A DNA stretch of 64,000 bases from Hydrogenophaga sp. SL48 (GTDB lineage: Bacteria; Pseudomonadota; Gammaproteobacteria; Burkholderiales; Burkholderiaceae_C): contig NZ_CP063400.1 in assembly GCF_021729865.1 (NCBI RefSeq), forward strand, positions 1 to 64,000, written 5' to 3'. Numbering within the stretch: position 1 is the stretch's first letter; each line of letters starts with the position of its first letter. The translations under genes and the position numbers were made by a program. Shown here in pieces: positions 26,349 to 34,123 of the stretch. The notes below the pieces were generated by a model that had not been told where the DNA came from, did not search any database, and was given only the letters and a program-made list of their open reading frames with translations.

Positions 26349-27250
26349 GACGACCTCCTGCAGGCCACAGGGTTCAGCTTTGTGAATTCAGTCGGGTCCA
26401 GGAGTTTTAAGGGCCTTGTGGGGCTCCATCCATGCTTGAGATCCAGCGGAATGAGCCCGTTCCACACCGCTTGCCAAAGCGCCCGCTTTGCCAATTCTTC
26501 TGAGCCGAAATGGCACTCCAGCACCGTCAGGAGATCCCGAAAGGTTCGGTGGCAGTGCTCTTTGGCCAGAGCCGCAGCAAGCCGCTGAGAGGTATGAGAA
26601 ACCGGCTCGGTCTTGGTCGTCCAGGGTGAGATCTCTTCCAGTGTCTTTTTGACCTCTGGAACGTAAAGCTCTGGCGTGATCAAAATCCACTCCGCGCCGC
26701 GGGCGAGCCAGTATCTCCGTTCAATCGCGAGCAGTTGGCGTGCACGCTTGGACAACTCCGCCGTGGGCTTGACCGCAACCGCAAGCATTGACTTTGGGCT
26801 GGGTGCCTTTGGGTTGTGTGCGTGATTCAGCGCAACCAACAAGTCGGTTGTCTGGATCCACTCGCAGGATGCACCTGCGCCGTGGGTTTTTGGGTGCCGA
26901 TATCCCAGTTCCTTAGCGATCTCTCTGGTTCCGGGATACTGCTTCAGCGGGTTACCGAACCCGTAGTCGAGCAGAGGATGGACCGAGGCATCGACCGACA
27001 GTGGGTACTGTTCACGGCAGTCCTCGACGCCGGCCATCATGGTGATGAAATGAAAGCAAGTCTGCTCCATGTCGCTCAGCAAGTGGTCTTGCCTGCTGCG
27101 AAAGATGTGCCAGTGACTTCTCCCGCTACTGGATGGGTCACCTCTCGAGACCTGGTGCCATGGGATGTATTCCTGACCGGTTCCAGTCCCTCTCTCTTGG
27201 CGCAAGAACCTGTCCAGCACCGCTGGTGAAAACCGCTTTGTAGTTCGCAT
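26336..27250 (-). CDS. tnsA: TnsA-like endonuclease
   Basis: A 304-residue protein for 5'-end cleavage, giving cut-and-paste transposition. The restriction-enzyme-like active site matches Tn7 TnsA: E62 in DMEQTCFHF, D136 in QTTDLLVAL, and K161 in AVAVKPTAEL. The C-terminal domain (about 175-304) with SQRLAAALAKEHC would contact TnsC. First gene of tnsABC; its presence separates this element from Tn5053/Tn402-type transposons, which lack TnsA. Confidence 0.85.
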   Translation of the reverse strand: MRTTKRFSPAVLDRFLRQERGTGTGQEYIPWHQVSRGDPSSSGRSHWHIFRSRQDHLLSDMEQTCFHFITMMAGVEDCREQYPLSVDASVHPLLDYGFGNPLKQYPGTREIAKELGYRHPKTHGAGASCEWIQTTDLLVALNHAHNPKAPSPKSMLAVAVKPTAELSKRARQLLAIERRYWLARGAEWILITPELYVPEVKKTLEEISPWTTKTEPVSHTSQRLAAALAKEHCHRTFRDLLTVLECHFGSEELAKRALWQAVWNGLIPLDLKHGWSPTRPLKLLDPTEFTKLNPVACRRSSWNS

Positions 27251-27358
27251 GTTGCCCTCGTCTATATCAGTAAGAAGAGGGGATTGACGAAAGCGCAGGC
27301 GCAGCCATACACTTGGCTCGTCCTGTCAAGACATGCCTCGTATCCCCGGGGTAAATGG

Positions 27359-27391
27359 CGGCGAACTGGGTGCAACCAGTTCGCCGTTTTT
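27359..27391 (+). terminator. Strong hairpin with T-run between tnsA and the XRE gene
   Basis: CGGCGAACTGG (27359-27369), loop of 6, CCAGTTCGCCG (27376-27386), then TTTTT. It has intrinsic-terminator form for rightward transcription, yet no plus-strand gene ends before it. It may insulate the tnsA promoter region, or end an unannotated plus-strand RNA. No T-run follows on the minus strand. Confidence 0.55.
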
Positions 27392-27408
27392 CTTTGTGTG
27401 TTCTTAGC

Positions 27409-27843
27409 TCATAGGGGACCTTTCTCGTGGTTCGCCTTACGGGAGTCGGTACGAGATATGTTGGTGGGCTTAAGCAGTTCCGTGATCAGACGCACGGTCT
27501 GCTCGGACAACGTGTGGGACTGAAGGACCAGCTCGGCCACAAGACGATTTGGTTCGGGCAAGTACACGTTCAGCCCTCGCTCCGGTTCGATCAAGGCGGC
27601 GGCCATTGCAAGTCGCTGGACCTCGGCTCGTGTCAGGCCAAGCCCGGTCGTCAGTCGATCGAAAGTTGTGCGAGAGGGTGGTGGACATCTGCCTCTCTCG
27701 AGGTCACAAATTCGAGACACGGACAGCTTGGCCCTAGATGAAAGCGCCTGCTGTGTCAGGCCATTTCGTTGGCGCAGGCATCTGAGAATGTGCCCAAAGC
27801 TCCGGCCCGTCAGGGACAGCTGAGACTCTTTGTGCGCGTTCAT
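27409..27843 (-). CDS. XRE-family transcriptional regulator
   Basis: A 144-residue Cro/CI-type protein. The HTH is RQRNGLTQQALSSRAKLSVSRICDLERG (about residues 24-51), followed by PPPSRTTFDRLTTGLGLT typical of XRE dimer helices. The C-terminal 60 residues are helical. It reads toward tnsA and diverges from the unknown gene at 27877, with little room between them. Likely controls one or both of these units; whether it represses tnsABC, 159 bp downstream beyond a hairpin, cannot be told. Confidence 0.8.
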   Translation of the reverse strand: MNAHKESQLSLTGRSFGHILRCLRQRNGLTQQALSSRAKLSVSRICDLERGRCPPPSRTTFDRLTTGLGLTRAEVQRLAMAAALIEPERGLNVYLPEPNRLVAELVLQSHTLSEQTVRLITELLKPTNISRTDSRKANHEKGPL

Positions 27844-27876
27844 GAACTTCGTGTGTTTGCTTTAAGTTCGGGAAAT

Positions 27877-28683
27877 GTGGCATCTTTTCGGCGTCTCCGC
27901 AAAGCAGGAGTTGCCCTCAACATTGACATGACCAATTCACGGCGGACCGATCTAGAAAGGCTGCGATCCATCGTCTGGGCTGCTGGCGTGGCTGAAGCCA
28001 TGCAGATCAAGAACTTTCTTGAGCTGGAACTGGAGCTGCAGAGCCGACTTGGAAAGAAGGTCGTAGACCCCAGCGGCATTTTTCTCAAGTACTCCAAAGG
28101 AGCCGTGATGCCCTCGAAAAACCGAGGGTTGAACTGCGAGGGAAAGTGGATAGACGGGGCAGAAGCTGTCGTTCCAGGGTCGTCAGCCTGGTTCAAAACG
28201 CCACTATGGTTTCTGTTGAAGGAGAGAGGTTTTTCACCAGAAGAGCTGCTTTCTTCTGCCGAACTACTTCCTCAAGAGATCGCGTCGAGACTCCGTCATG
28301 AACACAGTGGAACTGCTGCGACCCGCTTGCGAAGAATGCGGGAGACAGTCATCGTTGACATGCTCGGTACATCGACATGTTGGAGTCTGGGTGGCTTGGT
28401 CTGCGTAGCCCGCATTGCACAGTTGCAAGCCCATCCGTACTGCGCACGAGATGCATTGATTGCCAGCACCTGGCTATTGCAGCGGCATGCAGAACAACTT
28501 CCTCTCAACTCGCTGTTGGTGCCACCACTGCAGGAGCTGTCACGAGTGCTTGCAGCGCGCGCCATGGAGGCGATGTCGATTGATGGCCATGTGGCAACCC
28601 CAAAAGATGTGGGTCGGCACTTAGATGGCTGGAGTCAGAGACTCGAATTTTGGCAACAGGCCAGACTGTGCGAGCACGAGTAG
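27877..28683 (+). CDS. Unknown protein, divergent from the XRE regulator
   Basis: A protein of about 268 residues of a family I do not recognise: largely helical, with RRTDLERLRSIVWAAGVAEA near the N-terminus and a KDVGRHLDGWSQRLEFW tail; no signal peptide, membrane span or metal motif. The frame is open from 27769, but that would overlap the divergent XRE gene, so the start is uncertain (GTG 27877 or ATG 27928). The stop codon coincides with the first base of an IS3 OrfA remnant, so the C-terminus may be truncated. Placed inside the Tn7-like element it is a cargo or accessory candidate. Confidence 0.5.
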   Translation: MASFRRLRKAGVALNIDMTNSRRTDLERLRSIVWAAGVAEAMQIKNFLELELELQSRLGKKVVDPSGIFLKYSKGAVMPSKNRGLNCEGKWIDGAEAVVPGSSAWFKTPLWFLLKERGFSPEELLSSAELLPQEIASRLRHEHSGTAATRLRRMRETVIVDMLGTSTCWSLGGLVCVARIAQLQAHPYCARDALIASTWLLQRHAEQLPLNSLLVPPLQELSRVLAARAMEAMSIDGHVATPKDVGRHLDGWSQRLEFWQQARLCEHE

Positions 28684-28769
28684 GAGCGCCACACATAAAA
28701 CGTCGCGTCACTTAAGTCGTATTTGCGGCATATCTCTTTGATCGCCATGCCGGCCTCGGCGGGGCTGCA
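28683..28769 (-). pseudogene. IS3-family OrfA fragment
   Basis: On the minus strand 22 codons read MAIKEICRKYDLSDATFYVW followed by RS, the HTH segment of IS3-family OrfA (typical: GVPIKELCRKHGISDATFYTWR). The usual continuation KYGGM is absent; the match breaks exactly at the neighbouring stop codon. Marks a recombination or insertion junction, possibly near the right limit of the Tn7-like element. Confidence 0.6.
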
Positions 28770-28801
28770 TCAAAGCCATCCACGGACTGAAGGAGTATCA
28801 G

Positions 28802-29089
28802 GTGGACGAAATGAAAATCTGGACAGGTTGGGCTGATATATCAGCCACTGGTGAGGGGAGAACCATATGTTCAATGATCGCTATGGCTCAGGATGAGGCA
28901 GGCTTTCGAACTCGTGTTCGAGAGGCGCTGGGTGCGTATGTCGAGAAAGGATTTGATGTAAGCCAGGGCATGGTGAGAAACGGAGTCACTGAGGCTCTAT
29001 GGGCGCCAGCAGCCCTAGAGCACATCGAGGCGAACCAATCGACAGGCAATATCTCCGCTCATGCGTGTCTGCACTTCAACTTCAGCTGA
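28802..29089 (+). CDS. Hypothetical 95-residue protein
   Basis: Unrecognised acidic protein beginning MDEMKIWTGWADISATGEG with a helical middle (EAGFRTRVREALGAYVEKG). The GTG start at 28802 has AAGGAG six bases upstream; an ATG lies at 28811. No signal peptide or cysteine motif. It lies just beyond the IS3 remnant and before another unassigned reading frame. Confidence 0.4.
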   Translation: MDEMKIWTGWADISATGEGRTICSMIAMAQDEAGFRTRVREALGAYVEKGFDVSQGMVRNGVTEALWAPAALEHIEANQSTGNISAHACLHFNFS

Positions 29090-29415
29090 TCAGATGCTCC
29101 CACCAGAGAGGGTGGGTTACCTGGGTAACCGATAATGATTTGAGTCTACAGAGGCCAAGCCCGAGACACACTCCATTTCGATTTGCGCCCAGAGGGTTGG
29201 TTGGCGAACACGTCCTCAATTACCTGGTGTCCATGAGCGGTTCAAACTTGCACATTGACTTGGATGATCACATTCAAGAGCACAAAGAATTCGAGTTGCT
29301 CGACATCCAGAGGAGCGCCGCTGTCAGCAGGTGGCTAAGGAAACTCCTGACAGAACCTCAGGACGCGGCACCAAGAAAAACGAAAAGACCTCGCAGCGCC
29401 ACGAGAACGGCTTGA
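28999..29415 (+). CDS. Possible hypothetical protein, start uncertain
   Basis: The second half has a protein-like composition (GLVGEHVLNYLVSMSG, then LDDHIQEHKEFELLDIQRS) and ends in a basic tail KRPRSATRTA. The first part overlaps the preceding gene by 90 bp and lacks a credible start; a start after 29090 is more likely but none with a ribosome site is seen. No family recognised. Confidence 0.25.
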   Translation: MGASSPRAHRGEPIDRQYLRSCVSALQLQLIRCSHQRGWVTWVTDNDLSLQRPSPRHTPFRFAPRGLVGEHVLNYLVSMSGSNLHIDLDDHIQEHKEFELLDIQRSAAVSRWLRKLLTEPQDAAPRKTKRPRSATRTA

Positions 29416-29462
29416 CTCAAATACTGAGGCTGTACAAGAGTTCGAGATCTGACGATGTGACA

Positions 29463-29834
29463 TTACCCCGCGAATCCGGACCTGACGGATTCCAGGTAGC
29501 CGATCGCGTCTTCGGCGCGGTCTACTCCCACGAGCTGAATCAACGTCTTGTGACGGAATGCGGGGATTGGCTCGTTCTTGATCAGGAAAACCGCTCGCGG
29601 GAGGTCCTCATGATCTTCGGACGCAGCGGAGAGCAAGCGCATCAGATCGCGCAGGGTGACCTGCAGTTTCGGGGACTCGGGGTGAGTTCGAAGAGTGTTT
29701 CGATGCACACCTGCCAGGGCGGCCAGTTCTTGCTGCTGCAGCTCAAAAATTTCAGCGACTGCTGCAGCAGATAGGCGCGTTGTGCCGGCTTCGCGCGCGC
29801 CCTCCAGAATGTCGAAAAAAGCCAGGGCACTCAT
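29463..29834 (-). CDS. Xre/MbcA/ParS-type antitoxin, orphan
   Basis: A 123-residue protein. The start at 29834 has GGAGG upstream. An HTH-like part (LQQQELAALAGVHRNTL) is followed by the toxin-binding DUF2384 region (KLQVTLRDLMRLLSAASE, AVFLIKNEPIPAFRHKTL, AEDAIGYLESVRSG). Such antitoxins neutralise RES-domain NAD-degrading toxins encoded directly downstream. Here nothing resembling a RES toxin follows (the downstream side holds only 47 bp before an opposing frame), so it is an orphan or a regulator. Confidence 0.7.
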   Translation of the reverse strand: MSALAFFDILEGAREAGTTRLSAAAVAEIFELQQQELAALAGVHRNTLRTHPESPKLQVTLRDLMRLLSAASEDHEDLPRAVFLIKNEPIPAFRHKTLIQLVGVDRAEDAIGYLESVRSGFAG

Positions 29835-30579
29835 TTTTGACCTCCACCAATCTGATGCCTGATGCACATAGTACGCATATTTCACGCATAGTGCACATCT
29901 GGAATTCAGTGCCAGGGAAGATCAGAAGAGCGAGCAAACCCCAACAAAAATTCAGTCGCTCGACGCTCGCGAGCTCGCGCGGCTTGCGGCCTGTTTGGAC
30001 ATTGAATGTCTGCTTCACCGTTTGAGCAGCGACTGCTCCTGGCACGAGGCCCCAAGTGGGGCGATTCGGTTCAGCCGTAGAACGACTGCAGTCAAGAAGG
30101 CTCAAGGCGCCCGAGAAGCAGGCGGAGCCCGACCCGTTCTGAGCAGGCGCAGCAATGGGTAGGCTTCTACGGGAGGGTGCCATGCGCATCTTGCCCATCG
30201 CCGTCAACACAACATGAAGGAGATCACCAAACAAGGAAAGCTCCTTCGCTTATCCACTGCCAACCCTCTCAATGCCGGCTTCAGTCTGTGACTCAATATT
30301 CTGTCGGCACAGTAGCTCAGGTTTGGATCGCCGCCGACAATCAAGGTCCCTTCATAGGGCGGAGATCAAGTCATTTGTGGGAACGGTGCATGTCCGAAAA
30401 TGAGATCCCTTCACAAGCGAAAAAACCGGCTTGCGCCGGCTTTTCCCCCCATCCGCGCAACAGTCAAGCTGAAACAGCAGATGGGTAAGTTGTTGTGCTC
30501 GATTCTAGTGTGTGGAAGGCAGTGGTGCAACACTCGAACGGCTTGACTCGAACACCTAGGTTGGACAGGAGATCCAGAT
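29835..30579. other. 745 bp with no supported gene
   Basis: Contains the promoter of the antitoxin with direct repeats of GCACATAGT/GCATAGTGCAC type near 29863-29896, then no recognisable coding sequence. A terminator-like repeat lies at 30416-30466. Confidence 0.4.
30416..30466 (-). repeat. Dispersed terminator-like repeat, copy A
   Basis: Hairpin CCGGC-TTGC-GCCGG (30426-30439) between A- and T-runs. About 50 bp including the flanks CCCCCC and GCAACAGTCA is shared with 33086-33136. Copy B ends the cdd gene; copy A follows no minus-strand gene that I can find, so it may be the leftover end of a lost gene. Confidence 0.55.
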
Positions 30580-30798
30580 ATGACGACGCCAGTCGAGAGA
30601 ACAAGGGCACTGCGATTTGCCGGGGAGGTATTGCGTGAACTCCTGGCACGCGAAGATGTTCCTGCAGATGTCAAACAGCAAGTTAGAGTCACGTTGCGCC
30701 ACTATCCCGACGCCCCAACCATCAAAGAGATGGCGCATGAATCAGCTTCGTCCCCCACTCCGTTCCATGGGTATCTTGCTCCAGAAGACAGCGCTTGA
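30580..30798 (+). CDS. BPSL0761 family protein
   Basis: A 72-residue protein matching the BPSL0761 pattern: ERTRALRFAGEVLRELL, DVPADVKQQ, and VTLRHYPDAPTI. Short cytoplasmic proteins of unknown role, common in Burkholderiales and often next to genes from mobile DNA. Start supported by AGGAG upstream. Stands alone here. Confidence 0.75.
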   Translation: MTTPVERTRALRFAGEVLRELLAREDVPADVKQQVRVTLRHYPDAPTIKEMAHESASSPTPFHGYLAPEDSA

Positions 30799-30962
30799 AG
30801 CACACTGAGAAAGCTGCTTTCTAGACTCACTGGCGCCCATTTCTACGGGCTGAAATCCTCTTACGATTGCCACCGTTGAAACAGCTCCCGGTTCGGATCA
30901 CGTCTGTCTGTCCGGCTGGGAGGCAAAGGACTTCGGCCCCGTGTTCAAGACACTTTACATCC

Positions 30963-31253
30963 ATGAACCTGTTGACACTGGAACACTTCTCGGGCTGCGT
31001 GAACGAGCCCTTTGCCACCCAACTGGACGGCGTGTCGCTGGAGTTCGTTCTGGTCGAGGCCAGAGCCATCGAAACAAAAGCCCACAACACCGTCCGGCGG
31101 CCGTTTTCTTTGCTGTTTCGGAACTCGGCGGCGGTGTTGTTTCCTCAGAAGATCTACCCCATGCACCACGCCCGGGTCGGTGAGGTGGGCATCTTTCTCG
31201 TTCCCATCGCGTACGAGAAAGCCGGGTTTCTCTACCAAGCGGTGTTCAACTGA
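30963..31253 (+). CDS. DUF6916 family protein
   Basis: A 96-residue protein fitting DUF6916: MNLLTLEHFSGCVNEPF, then RRPFSLLFR, a proline before QKIYPMHHARVG, and IFLVPIAYEKAGFLYQAVFN at the end. These small beta-rich proteins usually accompany phage-tail-collar-like genes, none of which are here. The start at 30963 matches the family N-terminus; the upstream reading is not conserved. It ends just before the truncated umuC, so the join is probably a deletion scar. Confidence 0.7.
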   Translation: MNLLTLEHFSGCVNEPFATQLDGVSLEFVLVEARAIETKAHNTVRRPFSLLFRNSAAVLFPQKIYPMHHARVGEVGIFLVPIAYEKAGFLYQAVFN

Positions 31254-31255
31254 GT

Positions 31256-32345
31256 TTGCGAAGTGGGGCATTGAACACCCCGCCTACGGCAAAGGCGGCG
31301 AAGGTGAATCAGGAGATTTACTCCATCGACGAGAGCTTCATTGGCCTGCAGGGGGTGCGCGGTGAACTGGTGGGCCGGTCACACAAAATCCGCAGCCGCA
31401 TTCTGCAATGGACGGGCATCCCCACCTGCATCGGTATTGCCCCAGACCAAGACCCTGGCCAAGCTGGCGAACCACATCGGCAAGACCGCGGAGCGCAAGC
31501 CCGGCAGCTACCCGCAAGAACTCGCGCAGATCTGCAATCTCGCTGCCTTGCCAGCCCAGGACCTGGATGATGTGCTCGCTGCCACCGGCGTGGGGGAGGT
31601 CTGGGGTGTGGGGCCCCGCATCGCCAAACAGTTGCAGGACGGTGGCATCAAGACCGTGCTGGACCTCACCCGCATGGACCCGGCCACCGCTCGCCGAGGC
31701 TGGAGTGTCACGCTGGAGAAAACCGTTCGCGAATTGCAGGGCATGCCTTGCATCGAGCTGGACGATGCGCCGGAGCCCAAACAGCAGATCGCCTGTACCC
31801 GTTCCTTCGGAAAGCCCATGCACGAGCTGAGACCGCTGGTTGAAGCCGTGACCGAGTTTTCTGGTCGGGCAGCCGAGAAGCTGCGCAAGCAGCGCACCCT
31901 GGCGACCGAGATGCTGGTTTTCATGCACACCTCACCGCACCGCCCAGGGGCGCAATGCTCACGAAGCGTGGTGGTGCCGCTGCGAAGACCCACAGACGAC
32001 ACCCTGGCGCTGGCCCAGGCTGCTGCGGATGGCATGCGCTACATGTACGTGCCGGGCTATCGATTCATCAAGGCTGGGGTGATGCTGATGGACCTGCAAC
32101 CGGCGGGCATCCTACAGCGGGAGCTGGATCTTGAACCTGTGGAGCGTGAAGACAAGAGCACACCACGCGACAGTTCCAGGTTGATGACGGCGATGGATGC
32201 CATCAACGGGCGCTACGGCAAGGGAACGGTGCACACGGCAGCCACGGGGCAGGCGGGGCCTAAACGGGAGTGGGGGATGAAGCAGGAGCGACTCACCCCG
32301 CAGTACACGAAGAGGCTGGAGGATGTGCCGGTGGTAAGGGCGTGA
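31256..32345 (+). pseudogene. umuC: Truncated and frameshifted umuC (Pol V subunit)
   Basis: Y-family translesion polymerase remnant. Homology begins near 31300 at EIYSIDESFIGL, the catalytic SIDE motif, so about 90 N-terminal residues with the first metal aspartate are missing. GIPTCIGIAP is followed by a one-base insertion near 31440; TKTLAKLANHIGKTAERK continues in another frame. The HhH region (GVGEVWGVGPRIAKQL), little-finger domain and family C-terminus (YTKRLEDVPVVRA) are intact. Cannot make an active polymerase. No umuD is seen nearby. Confidence 0.85.
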
Positions 32346-32373
32346 AGCTGGATTTGGTTAGAGTGGGGGCGAC

Positions 32374-32595
32374 ATGAATTCAACTCGAAGACAGAACCCC
32401 ATCCATAGGTCAGTCACAGGCAGCAAGAACGGGCCGTCGCTGTCTGACCAGCGTTATCAGGACCTGCTCAAAAGCGCCAGCGCGTTCTTCACGTCAGCAG
32501 AGGAGTCGACCGAGGAGCGCAGGCAAACCGTGATCGATGAAATCAAAGAGCAGATGTGCCGACACGGAGTGACCATTGATGACCTACTTTCGTAG
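32374..32595 (+). CDS. Small hypothetical protein
   Basis: 73 residues, starting after GGGGGCGAC. The last 25 residues, RQTVIDEIKEQMCRHGVTIDDL, recall the start of H-NS-type linkers (IDEI...M...GLTVEDL), but the DNA-binding tail is absent. Function unknown. It lies 29 bp after the umuC pseudogene and may have been co-transcribed with it. Confidence 0.45.
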   Translation: MNSTRRQNPIHRSVTGSKNGPSLSDQRYQDLLKSASAFFTSAEESTEERRQTVIDEIKEQMCRHGVTIDDLLS

Positions 32596-32802
32596 CGGCT
32601 GCTGGGTTGCGGGACTCCATCCAAAGGGGTGTGGTCCACAGTGGAGTTGGACGCGAAGGCTCGACCTCGCGCTCAACAGGTCCGCCTTGCTCCCATCCTT
32701 GGTTTGAAATGAATGAATCAGAGCCGACGAACTCATTCACGCGACCCATATTTATCAAAATCTACACCCGTATAACAAGGTCCTGACATACAGGCGTATA
32801 CG

Positions 32803-32824
32803 TTGATAGATATTGATAGATATT
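32803..32824. repeat. Tandem 10-bp repeat in an AT-rich gap
   Basis: Two head-to-tail units of TTGATAGATA plus TT, next to GTATACG and CGTATA motifs, in an AT-rich pocket (32745-32850) of otherwise GC-rich DNA. The 32596-33085 gap has no gene that I can support; the pocket could be a protein-binding or promoter site. Confidence 0.4.
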
Positions 32825-33089
32825 CACCAAGGTATATGCGTTTGACGGATTGCCAGGGTGGTCAACGGAATACTTGGCATCCGCACTTGGGCGAAGTCCA
32901 ACAGGTCGCGGTGCGCTGAAGACACCCACACGGCTGGGTGGTCTCGCTTGGGTAAAACATTTGGCTCGCGGACAATCGAGGATCGGTGAATACTCGCCCC
33001 CCCTTTGCAATTGGGGAGGTAGTCATCCACGAAGGCTTCCGGCTGCAGGTCGAACAACGACTGCGCATTGGGACTGACGGCCCAAAAGC

Positions 33090-33120
33090 GGAAAAACCGG
33101 CTTGCGCCGGCTTTCCCCCC
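33090..33120 (-). terminator. Intrinsic terminator of the cytidine deaminase gene (repeat copy B)
   Basis: Reading the minus strand, GCCGGCGCAAGCCGG is followed by TTTTT about 25 bp after the cdd stop, a standard rho-independent terminator. It belongs to a 50-bp repeat also found at 30416-30466. Confidence 0.7.
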
Positions 33121-33133
33121 ACCCGAGCAACAG

Positions 33134-34123
33134 TCATGGACTGGTCGCCGCGCAGTACTCCAGTGCCACACCAGGCGCGTAGGCCGCCAGCACGGCCGCA
33201 CTGGCACTTTGCTGGCTGGAGAGTGTCGGTACCTCCACCAGCACACACCGGCTGACGCTGCGGGTGGCGCCTTGCAGCTGGTTCATGTTCATGAAGGCCA
33301 GCGCCGATTCCAGCGGTGAAAGACTGGGGTTGTAGGCTGCGTTTTCGGCGTTCCGACCCGCATAGATGCTGCCGTCATTCAGTTGCACCGCAATGCCCGC
33401 GTAACCGTATGCGGTGTCGGTGGGGTAAGGGGCGTAGCAACCCTGCGCTGCTGCGAGCGCGGCCGCAATGACCGGGTCGCTGGGCGCACCGCCAGGCAAA
33501 CTCACCGCGTGCGTGCACAGCTTGGGGTCCATCAGTCCACCGGTGATGCCCAGGTCACTCGGCCCGAAGGCATCGGGCAAAAAGGTGGTGAGCGGTGTCA
33601 TCGTGTACGCGTAGGGTTTGTTCGGGTCGGCCGGTACCGGCGGCAGCAGGATGTTGAGCTGCTGGGCGGACACCAGTTCGTACAGGAACTGACGGCAATA
33701 CCCGCACGGCGCGGCACTGATCGCCAAGGCCTGCAGACCCGCTTCGCCATGGAGCCAGGCGTTGTTGGTGGCGGCCTGCTCGGCATGCACCGTGAAGCTC
33801 AGGGCGACATCGCTGAACTCGAAGTTCGCGCCCAGATACAAGCTGGCCCAGCCTGTGCCCGGGACGGGCATACCGGCCGCTACGGCCCCGACCTGATAGT
33901 GCGAGACAGGCACCACTGCGTAGGTCTGTGCCAACGGCAACAGCTGCATCATCAGGGTCCCAATTTCTGCCTGCGCGCCGAGTTTGCCCAGAATGCTGCC
34001 CACCTGGTTGGCCGACAGGAAGCCCCCCTGATCCCACATCGCATCGATGTCCGATCGGATGTCGGTAGGCAGGGTGTTGATGGCTGCGATCCAGGCGGAG
34101 TTGCGTTGAGAAGTGCTGGCCAT
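33134..34123 (-). CDS. cdd: Cytidine deaminase (two-domain type)
   Basis: A 329-residue enzyme that converts cytidine or deoxycytidine to uridine. The N-terminal catalytic domain has TVHAEQAATNNAWLHG (zinc histidine and catalytic glutamate) and APCGYCRQF (two zinc cysteines). The C-terminal half repeats the fold without the metal ligands (NAENAAYNPSLSPLESAL), as in the dimeric E. coli type of about 290 residues. Start supported by GGAGACAAC. Followed by a terminator; monocistronic. Pyrimidine salvage, cytoplasmic. Confidence 0.88.
   Translation of the reverse strand: MASTSQRNSAWIAAINTLPTDIRSDIDAMWDQGGFLSANQVGSILGKLGAQAEIGTLMMQLLPLAQTYAVVPVSHYQVGAVAAGMPVPGTGWASLYLGANFEFSDVALSFTVHAEQAATNNAWLHGEAGLQALAISAAPCGYCRQFLYELVSAQQLNILLPPVPADPNKPYAYTMTPLTTFLPDAFGPSDLGITGGLMDPKLCTHAVSLPGGAPSDPVIAAALAAAQGCYAPYPTDTAYGYAGIAVQLNDGSIYAGRNAENAAYNPSLSPLESALAFMNMNQLQGATRSVSRCVLVEVPTLSSQQSASAAVLAAYAPGVALEYCAATSP

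Larger units (their letters stand above)
19031..28682. mobile_element. Tn7-like transposon core (ends not resolved)
   Basis: Contains tnsA-tnsB-tnsC as a minus-strand operon and, converging on it, two TniQ/TnsD-family genes with a small HTH gene between them, plus an XRE regulator and an unknown gene beyond tnsA. Limits are approximate: left where the DUF5615 toxin remnant stops, right where an IS3 OrfA remnant begins. I could not find matching TGT...ACA termini or TnsB-binding repeat arrays by eye. No cas genes and no CRISPR array are seen. The transposition proteins look intact. Confidence 0.75.

Noticed and set aside
27251..27408. Possible guide-RNA or CRISPR-like repeat near tnsA
   Set aside because: Only one hairpin is present, with no repeated units or spacers, and no cas gene exists in the window.
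30214..30291. 25-codon ORF starting MKEITKQGKLL
   Set aside because: No ribosome site, no promoter, no neighbour to explain it; chance is likely.
32745..32850. AT-rich tandem repeats as a replication origin with iterons
   Set aside because: Only two 10-bp units and no rep gene nearby; the region is chromosomal.
32824..33246. Minus-strand frame overlapping the cdd terminator with a protein-like stretch (SPNAQSLFDLQPEAFVDDY)
   Set aside because: It reads through the cdd terminator repeat and the cdd 3' end, lacks a start site, and matches no family that I know; too weak to list.
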